NCBI GenBank assembly: GCA_021769135.1
Contig: JAETTM010000012.1
Span: forward strand, 1 to 64,000
From: Lachnospiraceae bacterium
GTDB lineage: Bacteria; Bacillota; Clostridia; Lachnospirales; Lachnospiraceae
Length of the DNA stretch: 64,000 nucleotides
Direction: 5' to 3'
The number at the start of each line of letters is the position of its first letter. The first letter of the stretch is position 1. Both the position numbers and the translations under genes were made by a program. Below the pieces are notes generated by a model. The model made no database searches. It saw only the letters and a list, made by a program, of their open reading frames with translations, and had not been told where the DNA came from. Positions 1-8,327 of the stretch are shown piece after piece.

Positions 1-165
1 GAGTCCGCCCAGTCCGGCGGCTATCTGCTCCGCACCAAAATCCGTGCGGCCATTGAATTCTTAGACCAGCTCTACCAGTATGGCAAAGCCGGGAAAACTA
101 CCATCAATGAACTGGGCGAGGAAACTTTTACGGAAGATGTGCCTTCGCTTGAGGACTTTGAATAG
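1..165 (+). CDS. C-terminal end of an unrecognised protein (partial)
   Basis: The reading frame is open from the first base of the window and ends at a TAG at 163-165, leaving the last 54 residues of a protein that begins outside. The visible part is a helix-rich, charged tail with the stretches KIRAAIEFLDQLYQYGKAG and EDVPSLEDF at the end. I do not recognise the family. It is the only gene on the plus strand in the first 22 kb, and it is followed at once by a long inverted repeat, so it could be the last gene of an unrelated operon or of a mobile element lying to the left. Function cannot be assigned. Confidence 0.5.
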   Translation, partial: ESAQSGGYLLRTKIRAAIEFLDQLYQYGKAGKTTINELGEETFTEDVPSLEDFE

Positions 166-180
166 GAGTTTTTTTCGGAA

Positions 181-229
181 GGAAAGGGGCTTTGGAGGCT
201 GCATCGCTGCATCCCCAAAGCCCCTTTCC
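181..229. repeat. 15-bp perfect inverted repeat, probable terminator or boundary hairpin
   Basis: GGAAAGGGGCTTTGG (181-195) is the exact reverse complement of 215-229, around a 19-base loop. It lies between the convergent ends of the plus-strand fragment (stop at 165) and the ThuA-like gene (stop at 293). No good T tract follows on either strand, so a simple rho-independent terminator is only one reading. Confidence 0.6.
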
Positions 230-292
230 TGTTCCTCATGCTTCACCAGCCAGAAGCCTTCCAGCCGACATCCCCCGCCATAAGATTTATTA

Positions 293-943
293 TCATCTCC
301 CCTCTGCTGTCCAATGTATTGCCTGATGCATGATTTTTCTGAAACTCTCATCTGCATATACTGCATTGTCATGTCCGGATGCATAACAGAATACCCTGCT
401 GTTTTTATAAGTCCTTGTCCATGCAATTTTTTTAATGCCGGAAGCATTGTCGGTTTCGATAAGAATCTCATTGCCTGGCTCCTCCGGTTCCCCTATTTCA
501 TATGTCTCATCCACAACGGTAAAATCCTTAACGCCGGCCACAATTGGATGTTCCTTCGCTACAATATGCTGATTCACCGTCTCGTTTTGATGGTATTTAA
601 ACTGCTCTTCGCAGCGCACCTTCACACCGGACACATCGGTATACAAATCCCATCTTGGGAAAGAGAGCAGAGCATGATGCATCAAAATAATCCCCTGTTT
701 TGTGCTGCCCAGCTGCTCTTCCAAATAACGCTTCCTCGCGCTGTTTTCTTCCGGAAGCGGCAGGCTCATGCTGTAATACAGCACACAATCATAAGCATCC
801 CTGTTTACTTCATCCTCTATAAACAGTTCAAAGGGCTGCACATAGCATTCGCAATCCTCAAAAGACCACAACATTTTCTGAAAATTCACGATATCATAAG
901 GATGGCACTCTACAATTACCGCAACCTTTATTTTTTTATCCAT
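293..943 (-). CDS. ThuA-like (glutamine amidotransferase-fold) sugar-utilisation protein
   Basis: This 216-residue protein has the ThuA-domain layout: an N-terminal beta strand, a central GIILMHHALLSFPRW stretch near residue 85, an HPI..G motif near 133 followed by DETYEIG, and a C-terminal RVFCYASGHD segment with YADESFRKIMHQAIHW. ThuA proteins take part in catabolism of disaccharides and keto-sugars, but the biochemical step is poorly defined. AAGGAAG lies a few bases before the ATG at 943. It is the last gene of the operon that starts at 6268, 57 bases after the aldo/keto reductase, so it probably acts in the cytoplasm on the sugar imported by that operon. The family call is good; the reaction is unknown. 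Confidence 0.75.
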   Translation of the reverse strand: MDKKIKVAVIVECHPYDIVNFQKMLWSFEDCECYVQPFELFIEDEVNRDAYDCVLYYSMSLPLPEENSARKRYLEEQLGSTKQGIILMHHALLSFPRWDLYTDVSGVKVRCEEQFKYHQNETVNQHIVAKEHPIVAGVKDFTVVDETYEIGEPEEPGNEILIETDNASGIKKIAWTRTYKNSRVFCYASGHDNAVYADESFRKIMHQAIHWTAEGR

Positions 944-1000
944 TTTTTATCTTCCTTTCTTCCCGTCTTTTGGCCCTATTCCTGAACTGCAAAAGCCAGG

Positions 1001-1918
1001 CTAAGGCAGCACATTCCCTGCAGCACGGTAGATTTCATACCATTCCTGCCTTGACAAATAAATTTCCGATGCCCTTGCAATTTCTTCCAGACGTTTTACA
1101 CTAGTAGTTCCTACCACTGCCTGCATCTTCGCCGGATGTCTAAGTATCCATGCGATAGCCACTGCGCCGGCCGTTACGTTATTATCTTCCGCAATACGCT
1201 CCAACACATGATTCAACTTAGGGTATTTGTCGCTTTTTAAGAAAGTGCCTTCAAAAAACCCGTATTGGAGGGAAGACCAAGTCTGTATGGTGATATCTTT
1301 CATCCTGCAATACTCCAGCACACTCCCGTCCCTGCCGATGCCCGCTTCATTTTTCATATTCACATTCAACCCGTTATCTATCATGCCCGTATGGGCTGCG
1401 CTGAACTGCAGCTGGTTCACAATCAGTTTATAAGGCAGACGGCTGCCCAGATACTCCATCTGCATCGGGTTCATATTGCTTACGCCAAAAGCATTTACCT
1501 TACCGGAAGTATGGAGCCTTTCAAACGCCTCCGCCACCTCTTCCGGCTCCATCAGCGTATCTGGCCTGTGCAAAAGCAGGACATCCAGATATTCGGTATT
1601 CAGCCTTTTCAGTATCTGATCCGTAGATGCTAAAATATACTCTTTGGAAAAATCAAAGAACCCGGGGCGGATACCGCATTTTGATTGAATCACAATATCC
1701 TCCCTCTTCACCGTTCCAAGGGCAAGCGCTTTGGCAAATACTTCTTCCGCCATGCCGCCCCCATAAATATCCGCATGGTCAAAGGTATTAATCCCTGCCT
1801 CCAGCGCTTTTTCTATTAAAGCCCCTACATCCTGCGGGTTCATCTCGCTGATTCTCATGCATCCCATGATAATAGCGGAGGCAGCAATGCTGCCCCCCAT
1901 ATTGATACTCTGTACCAT
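1001..1918 (-). CDS. aldo/keto reductase (YdhF-like)
   Basis: This 305-residue protein is a full-length AKR (alpha/beta)8 barrel. The catalytic tetrad is visible as D47 and Y52 in FDHADIYG, K80 in VIQSKCG and H117 in LLLHRPDTL. The cofactor-phosphate region reads VGTTSVKRLEEI near residue 270. The arrangement is closest to the E. coli YdhF branch, which uses NADPH to reduce carbonyl compounds. AAGGAGA precedes the ATG at 1918. It starts 13 bases after the upstream TIM-barrel gene and is clearly co-transcribed, so its substrate is probably a keto-sugar or aldose in this pathway. That last point is inference. Confidence 0.85.
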   Translation of the reverse strand: MVQSINMGGSIAASAIIMGCMRISEMNPQDVGALIEKALEAGINTFDHADIYGGGMAEEVFAKALALGTVKREDIVIQSKCGIRPGFFDFSKEYILASTDQILKRLNTEYLDVLLLHRPDTLMEPEEVAEAFERLHTSGKVNAFGVSNMNPMQMEYLGSRLPYKLIVNQLQFSAAHTGMIDNGLNVNMKNEAGIGRDGSVLEYCRMKDITIQTWSSLQYGFFEGTFLKSDKYPKLNHVLERIAEDNNVTAGAVAIAWILRHPAKMQAVVGTTSVKRLEEIARASEIYLSRQEWYEIYRAAGNVLP

Positions 1919-1931
1919 TTATATTCTCCTT

Positions 1932-2753
1932 TTATTTATAAGTCTCGGCACGAAGTTCCTGTACGAACTTCAAGGTTGTATCCGTCTCATAGGCGTAATC
2001 AATTTCGGCCGCGCCATTTGTGATTACCCAAGGGCATGCTACGGAAACGCCCTTATCGTATCCAGCTTCTTTTAATACCCTGAACAGATGGAGCAATGTC
2101 TCCTTCCTGTTCCCTACATTAGGCTGTGCGCCGCCATCCCCCTGGATATGCACGTTGAGGCAGTACTCGGGATATTTCAAAATATCTTCCAACGGCTGTT
2201 CCAATTCAAGGAAATAGTTCAAATCCGCCATAACCTTTACATTGCTGCGCCCGCACATTTTGGCAAACTCCACCCCTTCCAGATATCTGGGGAACAGGGT
2301 ATCCGCTTCTGCCTGGGGCTCCAATGCAATCTGCATGCCATATTTGTCGGCATAATCCGCTGCAATATTTATTGTGCTCAGCGCCTGGTCGATAGATTTT
2401 GTCCTGGAAAAGCCGTCCTGAACCCGGAAATGCCCTCCCCAGCACCCTACATATTTAATGCCCAATTCGCTCAGCCTCCTGAACTCACGTTCCAGGGAAA
2501 ATGCAATCAGTTCCCTGTCATAATATTTTCCGCTGCCGCCCTTCCATGTGGTTCCCGGCCCCAGCAAATGGCTTGTGGTCATGCATGGCCTTCCGTCCGC
2601 CTTATATTTATCCCTCCATACTTCCCAATCCGCATCGCAAAGGATTGGATCCCCATGGATGGAAGCGGGCACTTCGAAATACTCCCATGCCTTGCTTACC
2701 TTATCCAAAGGCACTACATCTACAACAATACCAATTTTGAACTGTTCACTCAT
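1932..2753 (-). CDS. TIM-barrel sugar isomerase/epimerase family protein
   Basis: This 273-residue protein belongs to the xylose-isomerase-like TIM-barrel superfamily. Probable metal ligands are the Glu in IALEPQ near residue 150, the Asp in MADLNYF near 180 and the His in NVHIQGDGG near 207. The usual fourth ligand, a Glu on the last strand, is not seen: the equivalent strand reads GVSVACPW. Such proteins isomerise or epimerise free or oxidised sugars in the cytoplasm. GGAGG lies 8 bases before the ATG at 2753. It sits between the binding protein (ends 2793) and the aldo/keto reductase (starts 1918). Substrate unknown; the missing Glu suggests an altered activity. Confidence 0.75.
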   Translation of the reverse strand: MSEQFKIGIVVDVVPLDKVSKAWEYFEVPASIHGDPILCDADWEVWRDKYKADGRPCMTTSHLLGPGTTWKGGSGKYYDRELIAFSLEREFRRLSELGIKYVGCWGGHFRVQDGFSRTKSIDQALSTINIAADYADKYGMQIALEPQAEADTLFPRYLEGVEFAKMCGRSNVKVMADLNYFLELEQPLEDILKYPEYCLNVHIQGDGGAQPNVGNRKETLLHLFRVLKEAGYDKGVSVACPWVITNGAAEIDYAYETDTTLKFVQELRAETYK

Positions 2754-2792
2754 TTTTTCTTCCTCCTGTTTTCATTAAAACTATTGTGCTAT

Positions 2793-4400
2793 TTATTCGA
2801 ACCTTACCGGGTTCTCCGCCATATAATCCTGGAACTCCTTCAGGATATCCGCCGTCTTCGGAGCGTAATCATTCTCGATTACATCCTTAAGATCGTCCAA
2901 TTCAGCCTCGCCTGTTACGTAGCGTACTTCCATGTTATTTACAGCCTGTACATCGTCAGGGAACTCCACCGCGATTTTATCCAGCATCTTTACAAAAGGC
3001 GTAAAGCATTCTTTCGTCGCTTCGTCGGCAACCTTCGTTTCCTCCTGCCATTTTTCAATCATCTCAGGCGTGGAACCGCCCATCAAAGCTTCCTGATTCT
3101 TATATGCATTGGCAAAGGCGAACATATTGCTGGTTACTTTTCTGACTGCTTCCGTCTGCTCTTCCGTCCTGTCAATAGTCCTTGTTTCAATATCATAGCT
3201 ATTGTAATGGGTGCCTTCCAGACCCAATTGCATTGCAATGAATCCTTCTTCAGAGTTAGCCCAATCGAGGACCCGCAGCACCGCATCTACATTTTCAGAT
3301 TCTGCATTGATAAAATATGCCATCCAGTTGGAAGGGGGCATTACATATACGGGATCCTGGGATTCATCCAATACCAGAGGTGCGCAATACATATAATCAT
3401 CCGGGTTCAGGCTGTATTTTTCCAAAACATTGGTTGTATAATTCTTGCCGGAAGCACCTACGATGCCGACCCTTCCCTGCGCAAATTTTTCCGTATGCTC
3501 TTCCGACTTATGGGTAATAAATTCCCTGTCAATAATACCCTCCGCATACATATCCCTTATCAAAGTTACATAGTCATAATATTCGGATTTTAACGGCCTT
3601 AATGTAAAACTTCCGTCCACATCCGGCATACCGTGATGCCATGCCGAAATGCTATAGGCTGTGGAAAGGAAATCGTTATTTAAATGCCAGATTCCGGAAT
3701 CCAGACTGTTCTGCTGCGCTCCGAAGCTTACTCCATAAGTGTCGTCTACACCATTTCCGTCAGGATCCTGTGTGGTAAACGCACGGCATACTTCCACGAA
3801 TTCATCCACCGTCTTAGGCGCTTCCATGCCTACCGCATCCAGCCATTTTTTGTTAATCAGAAAGCCATGCTTGTCATAGGAGTTCGGCCTCGGAATGCCG
3901 TAAATCCTATCGTCGCCCAACAGCTTCGTATCGCCGTACTGCTCTGCCGAAATATTGCTGCTTAAATTAGGATAATTTCCAATCAAATCCGTTACGTCCA
4001 GCAACAGCCCCTCTTCCGCCCACTGGGTTGCAAAAACATCCGCGCCGAAAGCGAAGAAATCTGGCATATCGCCTGTTCCCACCAAGATTTTTACGCGGTC
4101 GGAAAAGCTGTTTGACGGAGGCGCTTCCACAATCAGCCTCACGCCTGTAGCTTCTTCAATCTTATCGAGAACCGGATTATTATCCAATGAAATCTCCGGA
4201 TTCAACTGAAGCACGCATGTCACTTCAATTACCTCATCGTCCATCACCGCCGCCTCTTCTCCAGCAGACGCTTCCGGTTTTGCATCGGCTGCCGGCTCTT
4301 CATTTGCCTGCGTTCCGCCGCCAGATGCGTTGCCGCAGCCTGCCAATGTGGAGACCGCCAGCAATCCGCAAAGCAAGATACTAATTACTCTTTTTTTCAT
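2793..4400 (-). CDS. extracellular solute-binding lipoprotein (LplA-like) of a sugar ABC transporter
   Basis: This protein of about 535 residues starts with a Lys/Arg-rich lipoprotein signal peptide ending in the lipobox LAGC, then a Gly/Ala/Glu-rich linker. The mature part shows binding-protein features such as VLDKIEEATGVRL, DMPDFFAFG, LINKKWLDAVG and DPDGNGVDD. Its length fits the large LplA/YtcQ class used with LplB/LplC-type permeases for oligosaccharides. The second Met (4400) is chosen because GGAGG ends 8 bases before it; the Met two codons earlier is too close. It is the third gene of the operon, after both permeases. The ligand cannot be read from the sequence; an oligosaccharide or glycoside is likely. 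Confidence 0.9.
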   Translation of the reverse strand: MKKRVISILLCGLLAVSTLAGCGNASGGGTQANEEPAADAKPEASAGEEAAVMDDEVIEVTCVLQLNPEISLDNNPVLDKIEEATGVRLIVEAPPSNSFSDRVKILVGTGDMPDFFAFGADVFATQWAEEGLLLDVTDLIGNYPNLSSNISAEQYGDTKLLGDDRIYGIPRPNSYDKHGFLINKKWLDAVGMEAPKTVDEFVEVCRAFTTQDPDGNGVDDTYGVSFGAQQNSLDSGIWHLNNDFLSTAYSISAWHHGMPDVDGSFTLRPLKSEYYDYVTLIRDMYAEGIIDREFITHKSEEHTEKFAQGRVGIVGASGKNYTTNVLEKYSLNPDDYMYCAPLVLDESQDPVYVMPPSNWMAYFINAESENVDAVLRVLDWANSEEGFIAMQLGLEGTHYNSYDIETRTIDRTEEQTEAVRKVTSNMFAFANAYKNQEALMGGSTPEMIEKWQEETKVADEATKECFTPFVKMLDKIAVEFPDDVQAVNNMEVRYVTGEAELDDLKDVIENDYAPKTADILKEFQDYMAENPVRFE

Positions 4401-4478
4401 TCTCATTACCTCCTGTATAAATTTGTTTTTATCTGCTCCGCCGGGCTGTCCGCCCTGCGGCTACATACGAATTATTTT

Positions 4479-5360
4479 TTATTCTTTTACAGACCCCAAT
4501 GACACTCCCTGCACAAAATATTTCTGCATGAACGGGTACACTACCAGGATAGGCAATACTGTTATGACAATAGCCGCCATTTTCAAGGTGAACGGGTGGG
4601 ATCTATTCTGGGATGTGAGCATCTGGGTCACTGGCGATACTGCCGAAGTGTCCTCCACTACCAGTTCCCGCAGCACCAGCATCAACGGCCACAGCTTCCT
4701 GTCCGACACATACATCATTGCGGAGAAATAGTTGTTCCAGTAGTTTACCGCGCTGAATACCACCATTGTTGCAATCGCCGGTTTTAACAGCGGCGCCACC
4801 ACCTTAAACAGTATCTGCAAGTCATTGGCACCGTCTATTTTCGCCGCTTCTTCCAACGATTCCGGGATTGTCATCTGTACAAAATTTTTCATCAATATCA
4901 GGTTGAAACCGCTGATACAGCCCGGCAGAATCAATGCCCAAACCGTGTTTTGTATTCCCAGGCCCCTTACCAGGATATAATTGGAAATCATACCTCCGTT
5001 AAAGAACATAGTGAACAATACCATCCCCATAAAAAACTTATGTCCGCGCAAACGCTTTTTGGAAAGCGGATAAGCCGATATCACCAACAGGAAGACACTC
5101 AACGTCGTTCCTACTATCGTAGTAAAAAGCGTTACCGCATAGCCTGTTTTAATCAGTTCATAGTCAAGCATCTGTTCATATGCCGTAAAATCAATTTTCG
5201 ACGGGATGACCTTCAATGGATTTTCCAAATATTCCGTATATGGCATAAAGGATACGCAAAATACATATACAAATGGCATTGTGCAGGCTAATGCAAATAT
5301 TCCTACCACAACCATGCTGGCAATATCCATAAGGGTTAATTTTTTTCTTCGATGCTTCAT
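4479..5360 (-). CDS. carbohydrate ABC transporter permease (LplC-like)
   Basis: This integral membrane protein of 293 residues has six hydrophobic segments and the MalG-type cytoplasmic coupling loop EEAAKIDGANDLQILFKVVAPLLKP near residues 180-205. It ends in VQGVSLGSVKE, typical of the G-type subunit. The start at 5360 is preferred because AAGGAGG lies 6 bases upstream; longer versions would run into the preceding gene, which stops at 5372. It pairs with the LplB-like permease upstream and the lipoprotein downstream. No dedicated ATPase is encoded, so a shared MsmK-type ATPase probably powers it, as is common in Firmicutes. Confidence 0.9.
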   Translation of the reverse strand: MKHRRKKLTLMDIASMVVVGIFALACTMPFVYVFCVSFMPYTEYLENPLKVIPSKIDFTAYEQMLDYELIKTGYAVTLFTTIVGTTLSVFLLVISAYPLSKKRLRGHKFFMGMVLFTMFFNGGMISNYILVRGLGIQNTVWALILPGCISGFNLILMKNFVQMTIPESLEEAAKIDGANDLQILFKVVAPLLKPAIATMVVFSAVNYWNNYFSAMMYVSDRKLWPLMLVLRELVVEDTSAVSPVTQMLTSQNRSHPFTLKMAAIVITVLPILVVYPFMQKYFVQGVSLGSVKE

Positions 5361-5371
5361 GCTCATCCTCC

Positions 5372-6268
5372 TTAGAATATACCGTCTTCGCCCATCCACT
5401 TGGCAATCTTATTGGCAATCATCAAAAGCACGAACCCTATCACCGAACTGAACATGCTTACCGTGGAGGCGAAGGAATACCGTCCGTTCACTACACCCAT
5501 CTTGTAGGTGTAGGTTTCGAATACTTCTGAAACCGCTATATTGCTGCTGTTCTGCAATACATAAATCTGTTCAAATCCGTTGTTCATGATATTTCCGATG
5601 GCCAGCAGAAGCAGGATTACAATAGTAGGTTTGATACACGGCAGCGTAATATACCATATCCTTTTCAGCCTTCCCGCACCGTCTATCTTTGCCGCTTCAT
5701 AGAGATCCGGATTGATGCCCGTAATCGCCGCCAGATAGATGATGGTATCCCATCCGGCCTGTTTCCATATATGGGAAATAATGGCAATACCTCTGAAATA
5801 CTTATCGCTGCCCAGGAAGAAGACCGCTTCTCCCCCAAGCTTCTTTATCACATCGTTTACAATTCCCCAGGAAGGCGAAAGCAGATTGACCAGGATGCCC
5901 CCGATAACTACCCATGAAATAAAGTAGGGAAGGTAAATCATAGTCTGGGTTGCTTTCTTAAATTTCAAAAACGGTATCTCATTCAACAGAATCGATAACA
6001 AAATCGGTATAGGGAAAGAGATTAAAAGTTTTAGCACGCTTAATATAATAGAATTTGCAAAAACCCGGTAAAAATCCTTCAATCCAAATAAATATTTAAA
6101 ATTCTCCAATCCCGTCCAGGGGCTCCCTAAGATGCCTTTGGAAAACTTGAAATCCTTAAATGAAATAATCAGCCCGTACATTGGTATGTAGTTAAATATA
6201 ATCAAGTACACAATACATGGTATCAGCAATAAATACAGATATTTGTTCCGCTTAATATATTTCCACAT
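5372..6268 (-). CDS. sugar ABC transporter permease (LplB-like)
   Basis: This permease of 298 residues has about six membrane spans and the EAA loop LYEAAKIDGAGRLKRIWYITLPCIKP near residue 200. The N-terminal WKYIKRNKYLYLLLIPCIVYLIIFNYIPMYG is characteristic of LplB/YteP proteins. The ATG at 6268 is chosen over one 11 codons upstream because AAGGGAG lies 5 bases before it. It is the first gene of the operon, and the YesM/YesN pair immediately upstream probably controls it. It forms the channel with the LplC-like subunit that starts 12 bases after its stop codon. Confidence 0.9.
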   Translation of the reverse strand: MWKYIKRNKYLYLLLIPCIVYLIIFNYIPMYGLIISFKDFKFSKGILGSPWTGLENFKYLFGLKDFYRVFANSIILSVLKLLISFPIPILLSILLNEIPFLKFKKATQTMIYLPYFISWVVIGGILVNLLSPSWGIVNDVIKKLGGEAVFFLGSDKYFRGIAIISHIWKQAGWDTIIYLAAITGINPDLYEAAKIDGAGRLKRIWYITLPCIKPTIVILLLLAIGNIMNNGFEQIYVLQNSSNIAVSEVFETYTYKMGVVNGRYSFASTVSMFSSVIGFVLLMIANKIAKWMGEDGIF

Positions 6269-6315
6269 ATTTCTCCCTTCTTCCGTGATTTCTTTGTTCA
6301 ACTTATTATGGCATA

Positions 6316-6344
6316 ATTATATTGCATACTTTTTATATAATGAA
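6316..6344 (-). promoter_or_regulatory. probable promoter of the 6268-293 transport operon
   Basis: On the minus strand a perfect TATAAT (6321-6316) lies 17 bases after a poor -35 box, TTCATT (6344-6339). A weak -35 is expected for a promoter that needs an activator such as the adjacent YesN-type regulator. AT-rich sequence with the palindrome GCATATATGC (about 6388-6397) lies upstream and might hold the activator site. The rest of 6302-6638 contains only this region and the terminator of the kinase gene. Confidence 0.5.
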
Positions 6345-6527
6345 TAAACAAAAAAATTTATTTATTCAACACTTTTTTGGTTAATATGCATATATGCGAT
6401 TTTCTGAATAGTTTTTCTTATTTATCTGCCTCATATAATGGTTTTGGGTAAATTTTCTGATTATTTTTGCATTCCTTTTGCAAAAATCGTTGAATAATTA
6501 AATAGAATTTTGAAGTTTTTGTTGAAT

Positions 6528-6563
6528 GGTCAAAAGACAAATACCCCGCTGTAAGCTGCGGGG
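6528..6563 (-). terminator. terminator after the YesM-type kinase gene
   Basis: Read on the minus strand, CCCCGC and GCGGGG form a 6-bp GC stem around an 8-base loop, followed by TATTTGTCTTTTG. It lies about 75 bases after the kinase stop codon and would separate the regulatory genes from the transporter operon. The preceding 6565-6635 contains further short inverted stretches (CGCGAG and relatives) and looks like a dispersed intergenic repeat. Confidence 0.55.
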
Positions 6564-6638
6564 CATTCGACCCTCGCGACATTCGCCAAATGCTCGTGCA
6601 AGCACGGCACTTGTCTCATTGCTCGCGGGAATAGACAA

Positions 6639-8324
6639 TTACTGCCGCTTCTGTTTTATTACAATCTTTGTATATCTGTCCGGCTCGCTTTCAATGCTCA
6701 AAGAGCCCTGGCCGTTGGTACAAATTGCAATGCGGTTAATCACATTGCGTATCCCGTTCCCTCCACTGGAAACCTCTGCATCCCCTTCCATAATCATCAG
6801 TTTTCTCTCCTTGGTCATCCCGCTGCCATCATCTTCCACCATCAGGTAATAATATTCCTCGTCATAAAGGGAATAAATGGCAATATCCAGTACGCTGTCA
6901 TTCTTCCTTCCATGCATCACTGCATTTTCCACCAAAGGCTGCAAAATCAATTTTACAGTAAGGCATTCCATCAGTTCTTCATCAATATCTACCACCACAT
7001 TTAACTCGTTCCCGCACTTAAGCTTTTGCAAATAAACATAAGCGTTTAACTGCTCCACCTCGTCCTTCAGTTTCACCTGGTTTTCTTTGATGGAGATAGC
7101 ATAGCGCAGGAAGATGGCAAGTTTATCAATAGCTTCTGAAAGGATATTTGTCTCGGGCATCTGGCCCGCCCCCATAAACCCTTCCTTCCCTTTGGCCAGC
7201 CATTTCAGGGTGGAAAGGGCATTAAACAAAAAATGGGAATTAATCTGCGCCCGGAGCGCTACCATTTCCGCCGTCAGCCTGCTCTGATTCTTTTCCTCAA
7301 TCTCCTGCAGCAGCTGTCTGATATGCTCCCTGGTACGGTCGATTTCATCCCCCAGCACTTTAAACTCATCCGCCTTCTCGATTTCCCCGATTTCATCTGA
7401 CTCGCTGCTACCGATGGTCATCACCTTTTTCTGCAATATACTCAGCTTTCTGTTTAAGCTATTGGATATGAACATGACAATACCGAATGCAATGATTAAA
7501 ACAAGCCCAATCACAGGCAGCATATTCCTTAACACGCTCCACATCCCCCTGTTTAAATATTCCTTACTGGTGTGGATGATTACCTGCCAACCCCTGTCAT
7601 TCTTTGCACTGATTTTAATCTGCTCCTGCTTCTCCTGTTTCTCCTGCTTCACCTCCCGACCGCGCAGCATCTGTAAAAAAAGCGGCCGATCCGACATTGA
7701 CATCAGGGAATCCTGATGTACAAGACAGATATCGTTACCGCTTCCATCCTCATTGTAGAAGCCGAACAATTCCGATTCATAAATCTGGAATTCAATATAA
7801 AACTGCCTCTCCGGATTCCCCTGATACGCTTCCTTATATATGGAAAAAACTTTTTCGTTCTTTTCATTCAGGACAGTGCCGGTATAGGCAAAATCCATCC
7901 ACCGAAGCTGCTGCCTGACATTGGGAAGGTTCTTCTCTCTAAAGTCTTTATGGCTTTTATCATAAAAACCCGACTTATAAATATTGATTTTACTGATTCT
8001 GCCCAGATTTAATGTGATAAACTCTTCCGTGATATCATCCAGACATTTTCTCACTTCCTCATAATCATTGGCTTCCATACTCACTGTCAACATTTTATCC
8101 GCTGCCACCAGATTCATATATGACTCATAGTATTCCATACGGTTCTCCACATTAATCAGAATCTGTTTTGCCTGGTCTGTCAGCACCTTTTCTTCCCGTT
8201 CCTCATAACTGTTCCCCAGAAAAAAATAGAGAATCGTCCACATACAGACAGTAACAATCCCAATGACCAGTGCAAAAGATATATATAGCTGTGTCCTGAA
8301 CCTATATTGCCCCAATCGCCTCAT
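6639..8324 (-). CDS. YesM-type sensor histidine kinase
   Basis: This 561-residue protein has an N-terminal membrane segment (about 12-35), an extracytoplasmic sensing region to about 265, a second membrane segment (about 268-290), a HAMP-like linker, and the His-kinase domain with the phospho-acceptor in ALRAQINSHFLFNAL at H364. The ATPase part contains LQPLVENAVMHG, VEDDGSGM and GNGIRNVINRI. The motif reads NSH rather than the usual NPH. It follows the AraC-type response regulator by 3 bases, so they form one unit. It probably senses the extracellular sugar or its loaded binding protein and controls the operon at 6268. Confidence 0.93.
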   Translation of the reverse strand: MRRLGQYRFRTQLYISFALVIGIVTVCMWTILYFFLGNSYEEREEKVLTDQAKQILINVENRMEYYESYMNLVAADKMLTVSMEANDYEEVRKCLDDITEEFITLNLGRISKINIYKSGFYDKSHKDFREKNLPNVRQQLRWMDFAYTGTVLNEKNEKVFSIYKEAYQGNPERQFYIEFQIYESELFGFYNEDGSGNDICLVHQDSLMSMSDRPLFLQMLRGREVKQEKQEKQEQIKISAKNDRGWQVIIHTSKEYLNRGMWSVLRNMLPVIGLVLIIAFGIVMFISNSLNRKLSILQKKVMTIGSSESDEIGEIEKADEFKVLGDEIDRTREHIRQLLQEIEEKNQSRLTAEMVALRAQINSHFLFNALSTLKWLAKGKEGFMGAGQMPETNILSEAIDKLAIFLRYAISIKENQVKLKDEVEQLNAYVYLQKLKCGNELNVVVDIDEELMECLTVKLILQPLVENAVMHGRKNDSVLDIAIYSLYDEEYYYLMVEDDGSGMTKERKLMIMEGDAEVSSGGNGIRNVINRIAICTNGQGSLSIESEPDRYTKIVIKQKRQ

Positions 8325-8327
8325 ACC

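Noticed and set aside
2088-3593. A 501-codon open frame on the plus strand
   Set aside because: It lies antisense to the binding-protein and TIM-barrel genes, both of which have clear family motifs and ribosome binding sites. Its translation is rich in Phe, Ile, Cys and His without any recognisable domain.
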